DNA of 17,511 nucleotides from Verrucomicrobiota bacterium (GTDB lineage Bacteria > Verrucomicrobiota > Kiritimatiellia > Kiritimatiellales > Tichowtungiaceae). The notes below the pieces were generated by a model. It saw only the letters and a program-made list of their open reading frames with translations, was not told the DNA's origin and did no database searches. Position 1 is the first letter of the stretch; each line of letters opens with the position of its first letter. Where the stretch lies: positions 1 to 17,511 of the forward strand of contig JADYZA010000045.1 in assembly GCA_020853375.1 (NCBI GenBank). The letters run 5' to 3'. Made by a program: the position numbers and the translations under genes. Positions 7,265-15,687 of this stretch are shown one piece after another.

Positions 7265-7666
7265 ATGCGAATCACCCGCCAGCACCGCCGCAACGCACGC
7301 CAGCTCTGGCAGTCGGTTTCTGTCAACGGCATTCCCGATGCGAACCGCATCCGTGAGGCGGTTTCATCGATACGGCAATACGAGGGCCGCGAAGCCGAAG
7401 CGGTGTTGCGGTGTTTTTTACAACGATTGGAAGTTTATATTCGCGCCAACCGGATCAGCGTGGTCAGCGCCGATCCGCTTTCAACCCCGCAACAAGAACA
7501 GCTCATCGGGCGGTTTTGTGAAACAGAATCTGTAAAAGCCGGGATCAACTTTTCTGTTGATCGCGCTGTCATCGGCGGTGTGCGGGTTGAAAAAGGATAT
7601 CAAGTGATGGATATGACGATTGCGCGGCAATTAGAAATCCTGCAGGAAAAACTTTTGAAAAAATAA
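7265..7666 (+). CDS. atpH: ATP synthase F1 subunit delta, short form
   Basis: Connects the peripheral stalk to the top of F1. The predicted protein is 133 aa, against about 177 in E. coli. The C-terminal half is recognisable: the last roughly 35 residues (VDRAVIGGVRVEKGYQVMDM, then TIARQLEILQEKL) match the family's 'IGGxxxxxGDxxxDxSxxxxLxxL' end. The N-terminal helical domain, which grips the alpha N-termini, is about 45 residues shorter than usual. The identification rests on that C-terminal motif and on the position between atpF and atpA. I chose the ATG at 7265, 4 nt after the atpF stop (a TAAGG lies just two bases upstream, rather close); a TTG at 7232 would overlap atpF and add 11 residues unlike the family. 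Confidence 0.82.
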   Translation: MRITRQHRRNARQLWQSVSVNGIPDANRIREAVSSIRQYEGREAEAVLRCFLQRLEVYIRANRISVVSADPLSTPQQEQLIGRFCETESVKAGINFSVDRAVIGGVRVEKGYQVMDMTIARQLEILQEKLLKK

Positions 7667-7698
7667 ATTTTCGGGACTGAAAGGCTGGTTAACATACT

Positions 7699-9228
7699 AT
7701 GCAATCTATTGTAGCGGACATCGAACAGACCCTCGCGGAATTCCATCCGGAGGCGCATTGCGAGGAAACCGGTAAGGTGATGGAAGTTGGCGACGGCGTG
7801 GCCCGAATTGAGGGTCTCCGCAAGATCCGTCTGAATGAAATGATCGATTTTGGTAACGGTGTAATCGGGCTGGCTCTGAACCTTGAAGAAAACAGCGTTG
7901 GCGCTGTGGTGCTGAGCGGCACCGAAACCGTGCGCGAAGGACAGGTTGTCCGCTCGACCGGCCGACTTCTCGAAATCCCCTGTGGCCGTGCTATGCTCGG
8001 CCGCGTGGTCGATCCGCTTGGCCGTCCTTTGGATGGCAAAGGTCCGATTGATGCTACGGAAATGAATCCAGTCGAGCGCGCGGCTCCTGGAATTATCGGG
8101 CGGCAGTCGGTTTCCGCTCCGTTGCAGACCGGCATTCTTTCCATCGACGCGGTGATTCCAATTGGAAGAGGACAGCGCGAACTGATTATTGGCGACCGGT
8201 CAACCGGCAAGACGACGATTGCGGTGGACGCCATTATCAATCAAGCCCGGTTGAACCGCGAAGCGGAAGTTTCCGGTGGCACCCAGGTTCGTCCCGTATT
8301 TTCAATTTATGTCGCGATCGGACAGCGGCAGTCGAGCGTGGCGCAGGTGGTGCGCGTACTGGAAGAGCACGGCGCGATGAAATACACGGTGGTTGTAGCC
8401 GCCACGGCATCCGACTCGGCCGCGATGCAATATCTGGCACCGTTTAGCGGCACGGCGATCGGCGAATGGTTCATGGACCACGGCATGGATGCGCTGGCAG
8501 TGTACGACGATCTTTCGAAACATGCCGTGGCTTATCGGCAGATGTCGCTGGTTCTGCGTCGTCCATCCGGACGCGAAGCCTATCCAGGCGACATTTTCTA
8601 TCTGCACAGCCGTCTGTTGGAGCGTTCAGCCTGTATGTCACAAGCCTGCGGTGGAGGAACACTCACTTCACTTCCAATCATTGAAACGCAGACCGGCGAT
8701 GTGTCCGCCTATATTCCGACCAATGTGATTTCCATCACAGACGGGCAGATTTATTTGGAAAGCGATCTGTTTCACCAAGGCATCCGTCCGGCGATGTCGA
8801 TCGGGATTTCGGTGTCGCGCGTTGGTTCCGCCGCGCAGATCAAAGCCATGAAAGAAGTGGCCGGTAAAGTGAAGCTTGAGCTGGCGCAATATTATGAAAT
8901 GAAAGAATTCGCGCAGTTCGGCTCCGATTTGGACGCCAAGACGATTGCACTGATTGAGCACGGAAAACGGATCACCGAACTGTTTAAACAGATTCAATAC
9001 AATCCCTTCCCAGTGGAAGAGCAGGTGGTTCAGTTGTGGGCGGCCCAGCAAGGCTTCTTTAATGACACGCCCGTCGAGAAAACGCGTGAAGTCCGCGCCA
9101 AGTTCCTCGAATTCGTCCGGATGCGGCGGAAGGACCTGCTGAAAGAAATCGGACAACAGAAACAGCTGACACCGGAAATCAAAAAGGGACTCGAAGAGGT
9201 TGTAGCCGAATATCAAAGTTTGGTCTAA
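7699..9228 (+). CDS. atpA: ATP synthase F1 subunit alpha
   Basis: Non-catalytic nucleotide-binding subunit of the alpha3-beta3 head. 509 aa, full length. The N-terminal helix (residues 1-20) that binds delta is present, then the beta-barrel (GKVMEVGDGVARIEGL). The P-loop is GDRSTGKT at residues 165-172, where most alpha subunits have Gln in place of Ser168. Further on are AYRQMSLVLRRPSGREAYPGD, VISITDGQIYLESDLF and SVSRVGSAAQ, the last containing the arginine finger that reaches the catalytic site of beta. The C-terminal helical domain is complete. It is 32 bp after atpH with no strong Shine-Dalgarno; the AAAGG upstream is 14 bases away. Confidence 0.97.
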   Translation: MQSIVADIEQTLAEFHPEAHCEETGKVMEVGDGVARIEGLRKIRLNEMIDFGNGVIGLALNLEENSVGAVVLSGTETVREGQVVRSTGRLLEIPCGRAMLGRVVDPLGRPLDGKGPIDATEMNPVERAAPGIIGRQSVSAPLQTGILSIDAVIPIGRGQRELIIGDRSTGKTTIAVDAIINQARLNREAEVSGGTQVRPVFSIYVAIGQRQSSVAQVVRVLEEHGAMKYTVVVAATASDSAAMQYLAPFSGTAIGEWFMDHGMDALAVYDDLSKHAVAYRQMSLVLRRPSGREAYPGDIFYLHSRLLERSACMSQACGGGTLTSLPIIETQTGDVSAYIPTNVISITDGQIYLESDLFHQGIRPAMSIGISVSRVGSAAQIKAMKEVAGKVKLELAQYYEMKEFAQFGSDLDAKTIALIEHGKRITELFKQIQYNPFPVEEQVVQLWAAQQGFFNDTPVEKTREVRAKFLEFVRMRRKDLLKEIGQQKQLTPEIKKGLEEVVAEYQSLV

Positions 9229-9237
9229 CGGACATCT

Positions 9238-10134
9238 ATGGCAAATTTACGCGACATCCGCCGACGCATTAAGTCGATCCGCTCCATGGCCAAAATAACC
9301 AAGGCCATGCAGATGGTATCGATTTCAAAAATGAAACGGGCTCAACATGCGGCGTCATATGGTATTCCTTACGCCGACATGCTAAACGATATTCTGAATC
9401 AGGTGACACAGAGCGTTGGCACCTATCAGCACGGACTGCTGGAAAACCGGAGCGGCGACCGCAAATTAATTATTTTGGTCGGCACGGATCGCGGATTGTG
9501 CGGTTCGTTGAACACCAATATTTTTCGCGAGGTCGCGAAGTATGATCGCGACACAACGTTGTTTGTGACCCTCGGCGCCAAGGCGGCCCAGTTTGTGCAA
9601 AAAACCGGACGGCTGTTGATTGTCGATTTTAACTATAGCGATCAGCCGAAACTTTCCGAAGCTCGGATGGTCTGCCGGTTTGTCGCACAGCTTTTTCTCG
9701 ACGACGAAATCGACAGCGCCGATGTTGTTTTCAGCGATTATATTTCCACATTCAAGCAGGTGCCGTTGACGTGGCGTTTTCTGCCTGCGGGACAGTCGCA
9801 AGAATCGTTCGACCTCATGCCCGACACGCTAAAGCACACCAAGCTTGAGTCGGCGAAGAAAAATGCGGAAGACGTCAGGGAATTTGAATTTGAGCCGGAT
9901 GTGAACTCCGTCTATGAATCACTTCTTTTGCGCAGTCTGGATTACCAGTTGTTGCAGATCATGCGCGAGGTGCGTGCCAGCGAACACAGCGCCCGCATGG
10001 TGTCGATGAAGCAGGCGACGGATAATGCCAGAGATATGAACGACAGCCTGCAGCTTATCCATAACAATCTTCGGCAGGCGTCCATTACGAAAGAACTTTT
10101 GGAAATCGGCAGCGCATCCGCAGCTGAAGGATAA
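9238..10134 (+). CDS. atpG: ATP synthase F1 subunit gamma
   Basis: Central rotor shaft, coupling c-ring rotation to the catalytic sites. 298 aa, normal length. The N-terminal coiled-coil helix MANLRDIRRRIKSI, then KITKAMQMVSISKMKRAQ, is the family signature. DRGLCGSLNTNIFR marks the Rossmann-like middle domain. The C-terminal helix has the conserved EHSARMVSMKQATDNARDM, followed by LQLIHNNLRQASITKELLEI. It lies 9 bp after atpA. All parts expected of the family are present. Confidence 0.96.
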   Translation: MANLRDIRRRIKSIRSMAKITKAMQMVSISKMKRAQHAASYGIPYADMLNDILNQVTQSVGTYQHGLLENRSGDRKLIILVGTDRGLCGSLNTNIFREVAKYDRDTTLFVTLGAKAAQFVQKTGRLLIVDFNYSDQPKLSEARMVCRFVAQLFLDDEIDSADVVFSDYISTFKQVPLTWRFLPAGQSQESFDLMPDTLKHTKLESAKKNAEDVREFEFEPDVNSVYESLLLRSLDYQLLQIMREVRASEHSARMVSMKQATDNARDMNDSLQLIHNNLRQASITKELLEIGSASAAEG

Positions 10135-10139
10135 TTTAA

Positions 10140-11576
<1,437 letters not shown>

Positions 11577-11578
11577 AT

Positions 11579-11857
11579 ATGGCGGCGCTGCTGAAGGTTA
11601 AGATCATTACACCGAAGGAAGTCGCGTACGACGGAATGGCGCTGGCTGTTACGATCCCAGCAGAACAAGGTGAGATGCAGGTGTATCAGGGACACATTCC
11701 GGTTTTGGCGCGCGTGATAAAAGGAATTGTTCGCATTGAAAACTCCGGTGCGGCACCGGTTTGTTTTTCTGTGGATGAAGGATTTTTTCGCGTGACGCAG
11801 GATGAGGTCAGCTTGCTGATCGATTCGATTCAGCCGATGCAAGCCGTAAATGCATAA
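11579..11857 (+). CDS. atpC: ATP synthase F1 subunit epsilon, N-terminal domain only
   Basis: Rotor foot subunit joining gamma to the c ring. Only 92 aa, against 139 in E. coli. What is present is the beta-sandwich domain (LKVKIITPKEVAYDGMALAV, then PAEQGEMQVYQGHIPVLARV, the family's 'P...G.....GH.P......' pattern). The C-terminal two-helix hairpin, which in many bacteria inserts into F1 and inhibits ATP hydrolysis, is missing. The stop after QPMQAVNA ends the sandwich domain cleanly, and the sequence after it does not resemble the lost helices, so this looks like a natural short form. The ATG is 2 nt after the atpD stop with GAAGGG eight bases upstream. It is the last gene of the operon; no strong terminator follows. 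Confidence 0.9.
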   Translation: MAALLKVKIITPKEVAYDGMALAVTIPAEQGEMQVYQGHIPVLARVIKGIVRIENSGAAPVCFSVDEGFFRVTQDEVSLLIDSIQPMQAVNA

Positions 11858-11910
11858 TAGGGCAACCTTCATAAAGCCCCGTCTATACTTAATTATTATC
11901 GTATTTCACC

Positions 11911-11939
11911 TTGCGCACTTTCTATGTTTGCAGTAAGAA
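11911..11939 (+). promoter_or_regulatory. Candidate promoter for the HU gene
   Basis: TTGCGC (11911-11916), a 17-bp spacer and TAAGAA (11934-11939) lie 69 bp upstream of the HU start. Each hexamer deviates at two positions from consensus, so this is tentative. The 150-bp gap between atpC and HU and the strong HU ribosome site suggest that HU has its own promoter. A small hairpin, GGCCG/CGGCC at 11956-11971, falls in the leader. Confidence 0.3.
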
Positions 11940-12007
11940 TTGCCCAACAAAACGGGGCCGAGTGAACGGCCGGAAACAGAAACCAAAGTGTAACAGGAGA
12001 ATCCGCA

Positions 12008-12289
12008 ATGGCAAAAGCAGCAACCAAGTCTCAGATCATCGCCAAGATTGCCGACGACGCCGGCATCAGCAAAGTTCAGGCAAAAGCCTCCCTCGAATCC
12101 ATCATCGCTCAGGCCTATAAAGGTGCTGCCGCTGGCTTCACCGTTCCGGGACTTGGCAAACTGGTCAAAGTGAAACGCAAAGCTCGCATGGGTCGTAATC
12201 CCGCCACTGGCGCGACGATCAAGATTGCTGCTAAGACGGTTCTCAAAGTCCGTATCGCCAAAGCCGCCAAGGATGCAGTCCTCGGCTAA
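12008..12289 (+). CDS. HU-family DNA-binding protein
   Basis: A 93-aa nucleoid protein that binds and bends DNA as a dimer with little sequence preference. The N-terminal helices KSQIIAKIADDAGISKVQAK form the dimer body, FTVPGLGKLVKVKRKARMGR leads into the DNA-gripping arm, and GRNPATGATIKIAAKTVLKV contains the intercalating Pro motif (RNPATG). Length and layout are standard for HU/IHF. AGGAGA (11995-12000) lies seven bases before the ATG. The gene is monocistronic: its own upstream gap and a strong terminator 20 bp after its stop. HU against a lineage-specific HU-like paralog cannot be separated here. Confidence 0.95.
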   Translation: MAKAATKSQIIAKIADDAGISKVQAKASLESIIAQAYKGAAAGFTVPGLGKLVKVKRKARMGRNPATGATIKIAAKTVLKVRIAKAAKDAVLG

Positions 12290-12309
12290 GCGTTTTGATG
12301 AAACGAATG

Positions 12310-12341
12310 CAACCGCCCTGAAAAGGGCGGTTGTTTTTTTT
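12310..12341 (+). terminator. Intrinsic terminator of the HU gene
   Basis: A perfect 10-bp stem (12310-12319 with 12324-12333: CAACCGCCCT/AGGGCGGTTG) closed by a GAAA tetraloop is followed by eight T (12334-12341). It is the clearest terminator in the window and ends the HU transcript before metF. Confidence 0.95.
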
Positions 12342-12356
12342 GACTTGATGAATTCC

Positions 12357-12372
12357 GTTTATCCGGATAAAC
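12357..12372. promoter_or_regulatory. Perfect 16-bp palindrome just upstream of metF
   Basis: GTTTATCCGGATAAAC is a perfect inverted repeat ending 9 bp before the metF ATG. Its position suggests an operator or a structure over the ribosome site. It does not match the E. coli MetJ box (AGACGTCT) and no SAM riboswitch fold is apparent, so the regulator, if any, is unknown. Confidence 0.4.
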
Positions 12373-12381
12373 AGATTTAAT

Positions 12382-13269
12382 ATGACAGTCATTCAGAAGT
12401 TGAAAACCTCCGCAAGTCCGTTGATTTCCGTGGAATTTTTTCCACCCAAGTCGGAATCGGCGCAAAACTCTTTTAATAAAGGGGCCGTCGAGTTAATCGG
12501 TCTCCGTCCAGACTTTGTTTCTGTCACCTGCGGTGCTGGCGGATCTGCCGCCGGACCGACACTGGAAGTTTCAAAACAACTTTCCGGGCTGGGGTATGAA
12601 ACTGTTATGCCGCACTGCACCTGTGTCGGTATGTCATGCGACGAGCTGGCGTTTTCAGTTGATGCTCTGGTCAGGCAGGGGTTTCAGAACATCATGGCTT
12701 TGCGCGGTGATCCACCACGCGGGGAAAAGCTTTTCAAACCAGCCGTCGGAGGATTTCGCTACGCCGCTGAACTGGTGGCTTTTTTGAGGGAACGGCACCC
12801 GCAGCTTTGCATAGGCGTGGCGGGCTATCCGGAAAAGCATCCGGAGTCGTGTAGCCGCTCCGACGATATTCAGAACCTGAAAACCAAGGTGGAGTCCGGC
12901 GCCGATTTCATCACGACGCAATTATTTCTGCACAACCACGTCTATTTTGAATTTGTCGAAGAATGCCGTGCTGCGGGCATCACCGTGCCGATTGTTCCAG
13001 GACTTCTACCGATTATTTCTTTAGAGCAGATTAATCGGATGCGTACGTTTTGCGAATTTCACGTTCCGGCTGTTCTGTTGCGGAATCTTGAGGCGGCGAA
13101 AAATGATCCGATCAAGATGGAACGAATCGGACTCTACTGGGCTATTGAGCAGATTTCTGAGCTTGTCGAAGGCGGCGCGCCAGGTATTCACCTTTATCTG
13201 CTGAATCGGGCTAAGACGGCATTCTATCCCGAACTGTTTGCTTGTCTTTCGCGTGTTCGTGGAAACTAG
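12382..13269 (+). CDS. metF: Methylenetetrahydrofolate reductase
   Basis: Reduces 5,10-methylene-THF to 5-methyl-THF, the methyl donor for methionine synthesis; a cytoplasmic FAD enzyme with a TIM barrel. 295 aa, the normal bacterial size. SVEFFPPKSES holds the catalytic Glu (residue 18). SVTCGAGGSA, NIMALRGDPPRGE (with the flavin-contacting Asp110), GADFITTQLF, VPIVPGLLPI and GIHLYLLNRA are the family motifs in the usual order. No strong Shine-Dalgarno is seen before the ATG; the region instead carries the 16-bp palindrome. It is probably transcribed alone, since a terminator lies upstream and a hairpin begins 3 bp after its stop. Confidence 0.96.
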   Translation: MTVIQKLKTSASPLISVEFFPPKSESAQNSFNKGAVELIGLRPDFVSVTCGAGGSAAGPTLEVSKQLSGLGYETVMPHCTCVGMSCDELAFSVDALVRQGFQNIMALRGDPPRGEKLFKPAVGGFRYAAELVAFLRERHPQLCIGVAGYPEKHPESCSRSDDIQNLKTKVESGADFITTQLFLHNHVYFEFVEECRAAGITVPIVPGLLPIISLEQINRMRTFCEFHVPAVLLRNLEAAKNDPIKMERIGLYWAIEQISELVEGGAPGIHLYLLNRAKTAFYPELFACLSRVRGN

Positions 13270-13271
13270 GA

Positions 13272-13329
13272 TCCAATGTTTGGAAAAAAGGTTTCCAAAC
13301 ATTGGGAAAAAGAGCATATGTTTTTCCCA
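13272..13329. repeat. Stacked inverted repeats between metF and a small lipoprotein gene
   Basis: A perfect 14-bp stem (13273-13286 with 13292-13305) with loop AAAGG is formed by two inverted copies of TCCAA-N3-TTGG (13272-13284 and 13294-13306). It overlaps a second hairpin, TGGGAAAAA (13303-13311) with TTTTTCCCA (13321-13329), whose 3' arm reaches the A of the lipoprotein ATG. The two stems share bases 13303-13305, so they compete. The first may serve as a 3' end for metF, but no T-tract follows it. Confidence 0.7.
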
Positions 13330-13496
13330 TGTTTGAAAAAATCATAGTGCTGATTCTTCTCGCAACCGCATTAGCCGGGTGTTCGTCGCCTACCTATGAA
13401 GACGGGACAAAGCGTGAATATTCCGATATGCCCTGGAACACTCCAGCCCGCTGGGAAGGCTCAATGAGCATTCCCGGTATGAGTGGATACGAATAA
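13329..13496 (+). CDS. Small lipoprotein of unknown function
   Basis: A 55-aa protein starting MFEKIIVLILLATALAGCSS, a short type II signal peptide with lipobox L15-A16-G17-C18. The lipidated Cys would leave a mature protein of only 38 residues. The tail is polar and Pro/Trp-containing (SDMPWNTPARWEG, ending GMSGYE) with no domain I recognise. Similar tiny 'SDMPWNTP.PWEG' lipoproteins are something I associate with Verrucomicrobiota/Kiritimatiellota; this is memory, not a search. The frame is open further upstream to 13242, but that extension overlaps metF and reads through the hairpins, so the ATG before the signal peptide is the better start. No Shine-Dalgarno is visible; the ATG abuts a hairpin arm. 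Confidence 0.75.
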   Translation: MFEKIIVLILLATALAGCSSPTYEDGTKREYSDMPWNTPARWEGSMSIPGMSGYE

Positions 13497-13523
13497 AGCC
13501 TGCGGTGTTTTCCGCAGGCTTTA
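13494..13523. terminator. Convergent terminator between lipoprotein gene and asd
   Basis: A 12-bp perfect stem (13494-13505 with 13512-13523, core AAGCCTGCGG/CCGCAGGCTT) with a 6-nt loop starts in the stop codon of the lipoprotein gene. It sits between converging genes and has A-rich and T-rich flanks within the stem, so it could work in both directions. The T-tract is short on either strand, so efficiency is uncertain. Confidence 0.75.
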
Positions 13524-13546
13524 AAACGATTCGGGCTTTTTAAACC

Positions 13547-14647
13547 TTACTGCAGGATGCGAAGCATCCGGCGTAAAGGTTCTGCCGCGCCCCAGAGCAA
13601 CTGATCGCCGCAAGTGAATGCTGCCAGATAGTCCGGCCCCATTTTCATCTTGTGAATCCGTCCGACGGGAACGGTTAGCGTGCCGGAAATCGCAGCAGGT
13701 GTCAGACGCGCGAGCGTTTCCTCTTTGGTGTTGCCAACCACATCGACCCACTCGTTGTCGTTACGGATGATTTCGATGAGTTCCTCAAGCGGAAGGTTCT
13801 TTTTGAGTTTGATGGTAAGTCCTTGGCTATGGCAGCGCATGGCGCCGATTCGCACACAGAGGCCATCAATCGCAATAGGTGTTTTGGTTCCAAGAATTTT
13901 ATTGGTTTCGGCAAAGCCCTTCCATTCCTCTTTGGTCTGGCCGTCTTCCACCGCCTTGTCAATCCATGGGATCAGGGACCCTGCCAGTGGCGCGCCAAAG
14001 TGCTCTTTAGGCATTTCTTTGCTACGCAGGCTGGCGGTGACTTTGCGGTCGATATCGAGAATGGCGGATGAAGGGGTTTTCAGATCGGTGGCGGCTGTCT
14101 GGTGCAGTGTTCCCATCTGGCTCAGCAGTTCACGCATATTCTGCGCTCCAGCGCCGGAGGCCGCCTGATAGGTCATTGAGGAAAGCCATTCGACCAAACC
14201 GGCTTTAAACAGTCCGCCAATTGCCATCAGCATCAGGCTGACGGTGCAGTTTCCGCCGATGAAATCTTTTTTGCCGTCCGCCAGAGCGTTGTCGATGACT
14301 GGGCGGTTAACCGGGTCGAGGATGATGACAGCGTCCTTGCTCATGCGCAGGGTTGATGCGGCGTCAATCCAGTATCCCTTCCAGCCAGCGGCGCGCAGTT
14401 TACTATGAACAGCCTGCGTATAGTCGCCGCCCTGACAGGTTAAAATCACATCCATAGAGCCGAGAGCATCAATGTCCGAGGCATCAAGAAGAAGCGATTT
14501 GCCTTTGCCGACATTCGGCGCGGGCTGTCCGGCCTGTGAGGTGGTAAAGAAAACGGGATCAATTGTCGCAAAATCATTTTCCGCCAGCATTCGTTCCATC
14601 AGTACCGAACCGACCATTCCGCGCCATCCTACTAAACCAACTTTCAT
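13547..14647 (-). CDS. asd: Aspartate-semialdehyde dehydrogenase
   Basis: Reduces aspartyl phosphate to aspartate semialdehyde with NADPH, the branch point to lysine/diaminopimelate, threonine and methionine. 366 aa from the ATG at 14647, almost the E. coli Asd length. I chose it because GGGGGAGA lies six bases upstream and the protein then begins directly with the nucleotide-binding [17 protein letters not shown]; the open frame extends upstream to 14704 without support. [18 protein letters not shown] carries the active-site Cys134, [18 protein letters not shown] follows, and [16 protein letters not shown] holds the substrate-binding His. It belongs to the E. coli-like subtype of the family. 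It is divergent from the CPBP protease gene, with a gap of 77 bp. Confidence 0.96.
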   Translation of the reverse strand: MKVGLVGWRGMVGSVLMERMLAENDFATIDPVFFTTSQAGQPAPNVGKGKSLLLDASDIDALGSMDVILTCQGGDYTQAVHSKLRAAGWKGYWIDAASTLRMSKDAVIILDPVNRPVIDNALADGKKDFIGGNCTVSLMLMAIGGLFKAGLVEWLSSMTYQAASGAGAQNMRELLSQMGTLHQTAATDLKTPSSAILDIDRKVTASLRSKEMPKEHFGAPLAGSLIPWIDKAVEDGQTKEEWKGFAETNKILGTKTPIAIDGLCVRIGAMRCHSQGLTIKLKKNLPLEELIEIIRNDNEWVDVVGNTKEETLARLTPAAISGTLTVPVGRIHKMKMGPDYLAAFTCGDQLLWGAAEPLRRMLRILQ

Positions 14648-14724
14648 CTTGTATCTCCCCGATTTAAAAGGCCGCACGGTATTTGATTTAAAAACTGAAC
14701 GCAAGCCGCTATTGTCCGCAAATC

Positions 14725-15612
14725 ATGACGTTTTTTATATTTCTAGCGGAACTTTTTCCTTCGGCCAGACCCTTTTGGGAATACGGCAACCCGCCGCAGG
14801 GCGCGGTCGCCTGCGGACTGGTTTTTCTATTGCTGATTTGCGCCGGCATCGCTGTTGATGTCGGACTGGTTTTGCATTGGATAAAACGTCCGGTTCGGGT
14901 GCCTGAACTGACGAGCCGTCTGGCTTCCCGTGCTCTTCCTTGGCAGCTTCTAGCGGTATTTTCAGGCATGCTGGTTTTGTTTTATCTCCTCACGTCGTGG
15001 GTTTATCTACTGATGTTCCCGCAGGGCGAGATTGAACCGTACACGGTGCTTTTCCAGACCTTGTTATTTCATCTGCCGGTGCTGGGGATGCTCGCGCTTA
15101 TATTTCATGTCGCTGGAATCCAAGGGCGTGAGCTGTTCAGCCTGCACTGGAAAAAAGCGCCGCAGTTATTGGGGCTTTCCCTGTTGTTCTATCTGGCGGC
15201 GCTTCCTTTGCTCTGGGGTATCAGTGCGATTTATCAGATCGTGCTTCACCAGTTCGGCTGCGATTTTTATCTGCAGGACGTGGTGCAGGTGCTGACGGTA
15301 CCCGCGTCGTGGCCCGTTCGCGCGGCTCTCTTTTTCATCGTCATCATCGTGGCACCGGTTTTTGAAGAGATTATTTTCCGAGGACTCCTGCTTCCGTTCA
15401 TGGTTCGCCGCGCCGGCTTTTGGCCGGGGATCGTGCTGATCTCGGTGGTCTTTGGCGGGATGCATTTCCACCTGCCCGCATTTCTGCCGCTCTTTCTGCT
15501 TTCTGTGGCATTCAGTCTGGCCTATGCCCGCGCACAGTCAATGTGGGTGCCGATCGGTATGCATATCGCCTTCAACGGCGTGACGGTTGCTTTGCTTCTG
15601 CTGATGGGCTGA
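14725..15612 (+). CDS. CPBP family intramembrane glutamic endopeptidase
   Basis: A 295-aa polytopic membrane protein of the CPBP/CAAX-protease (ABI) family, related to Rce1. The three family motifs are intact: VFEEIIFRG with E214, E215 and R219; FGGMHFHLPAF with H247 or H249; and GMHIAFNG with H280 and N284. About seven or eight hydrophobic segments are visible. Substrates of bacterial members are mostly unknown; some process peptides or give bacteriocin self-immunity. No bacteriocin or peptide gene is nearby, so a housekeeping membrane protease role is the default. No clear Shine-Dalgarno precedes the ATG. The stop is TGA, and serS follows 75 bp later. Confidence 0.93.
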   Translation: MTFFIFLAELFPSARPFWEYGNPPQGAVACGLVFLLLICAGIAVDVGLVLHWIKRPVRVPELTSRLASRALPWQLLAVFSGMLVLFYLLTSWVYLLMFPQGEIEPYTVLFQTLLFHLPVLGMLALIFHVAGIQGRELFSLHWKKAPQLLGLSLLFYLAALPLLWGISAIYQIVLHQFGCDFYLQDVVQVLTVPASWPVRAALFFIVIIVAPVFEEIIFRGLLLPFMVRRAGFWPGIVLISVVFGGMHFHLPAFLPLFLLSVAFSLAYARAQSMWVPIGMHIAFNGVTVALLLLMG

Positions 15613-15687
15613 TAACCCGGAGTTTTTCTTTGCATCCGCACGGCGGAAGGGTAAAAACGGGCTCTCAATTTGGAAAAGGATAACGCT

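Noticed and set aside
11858..11900. Terminator of the atp operon (GGGC...GCCC)
   Set aside because: The stem is only four base pairs with a 12-nt loop and no T-run, too weak to call.
11860..11958. Crossed complementarity (GGGCAA with TTGCCC, GCCCCGT with ACGGGGC) suggesting a pseudoknot riboswitch before HU
   Set aside because: Arms are only 6-7 bp and far apart, match no riboswitch class I know, and could arise by chance. Part of the region would lie upstream of the likely HU transcription start.
13242..13328. Longer lipoprotein starting inside metF
   Set aside because: It would read through the hairpins and place a signal peptide internally. The lipobox fits only the ATG at 13329.
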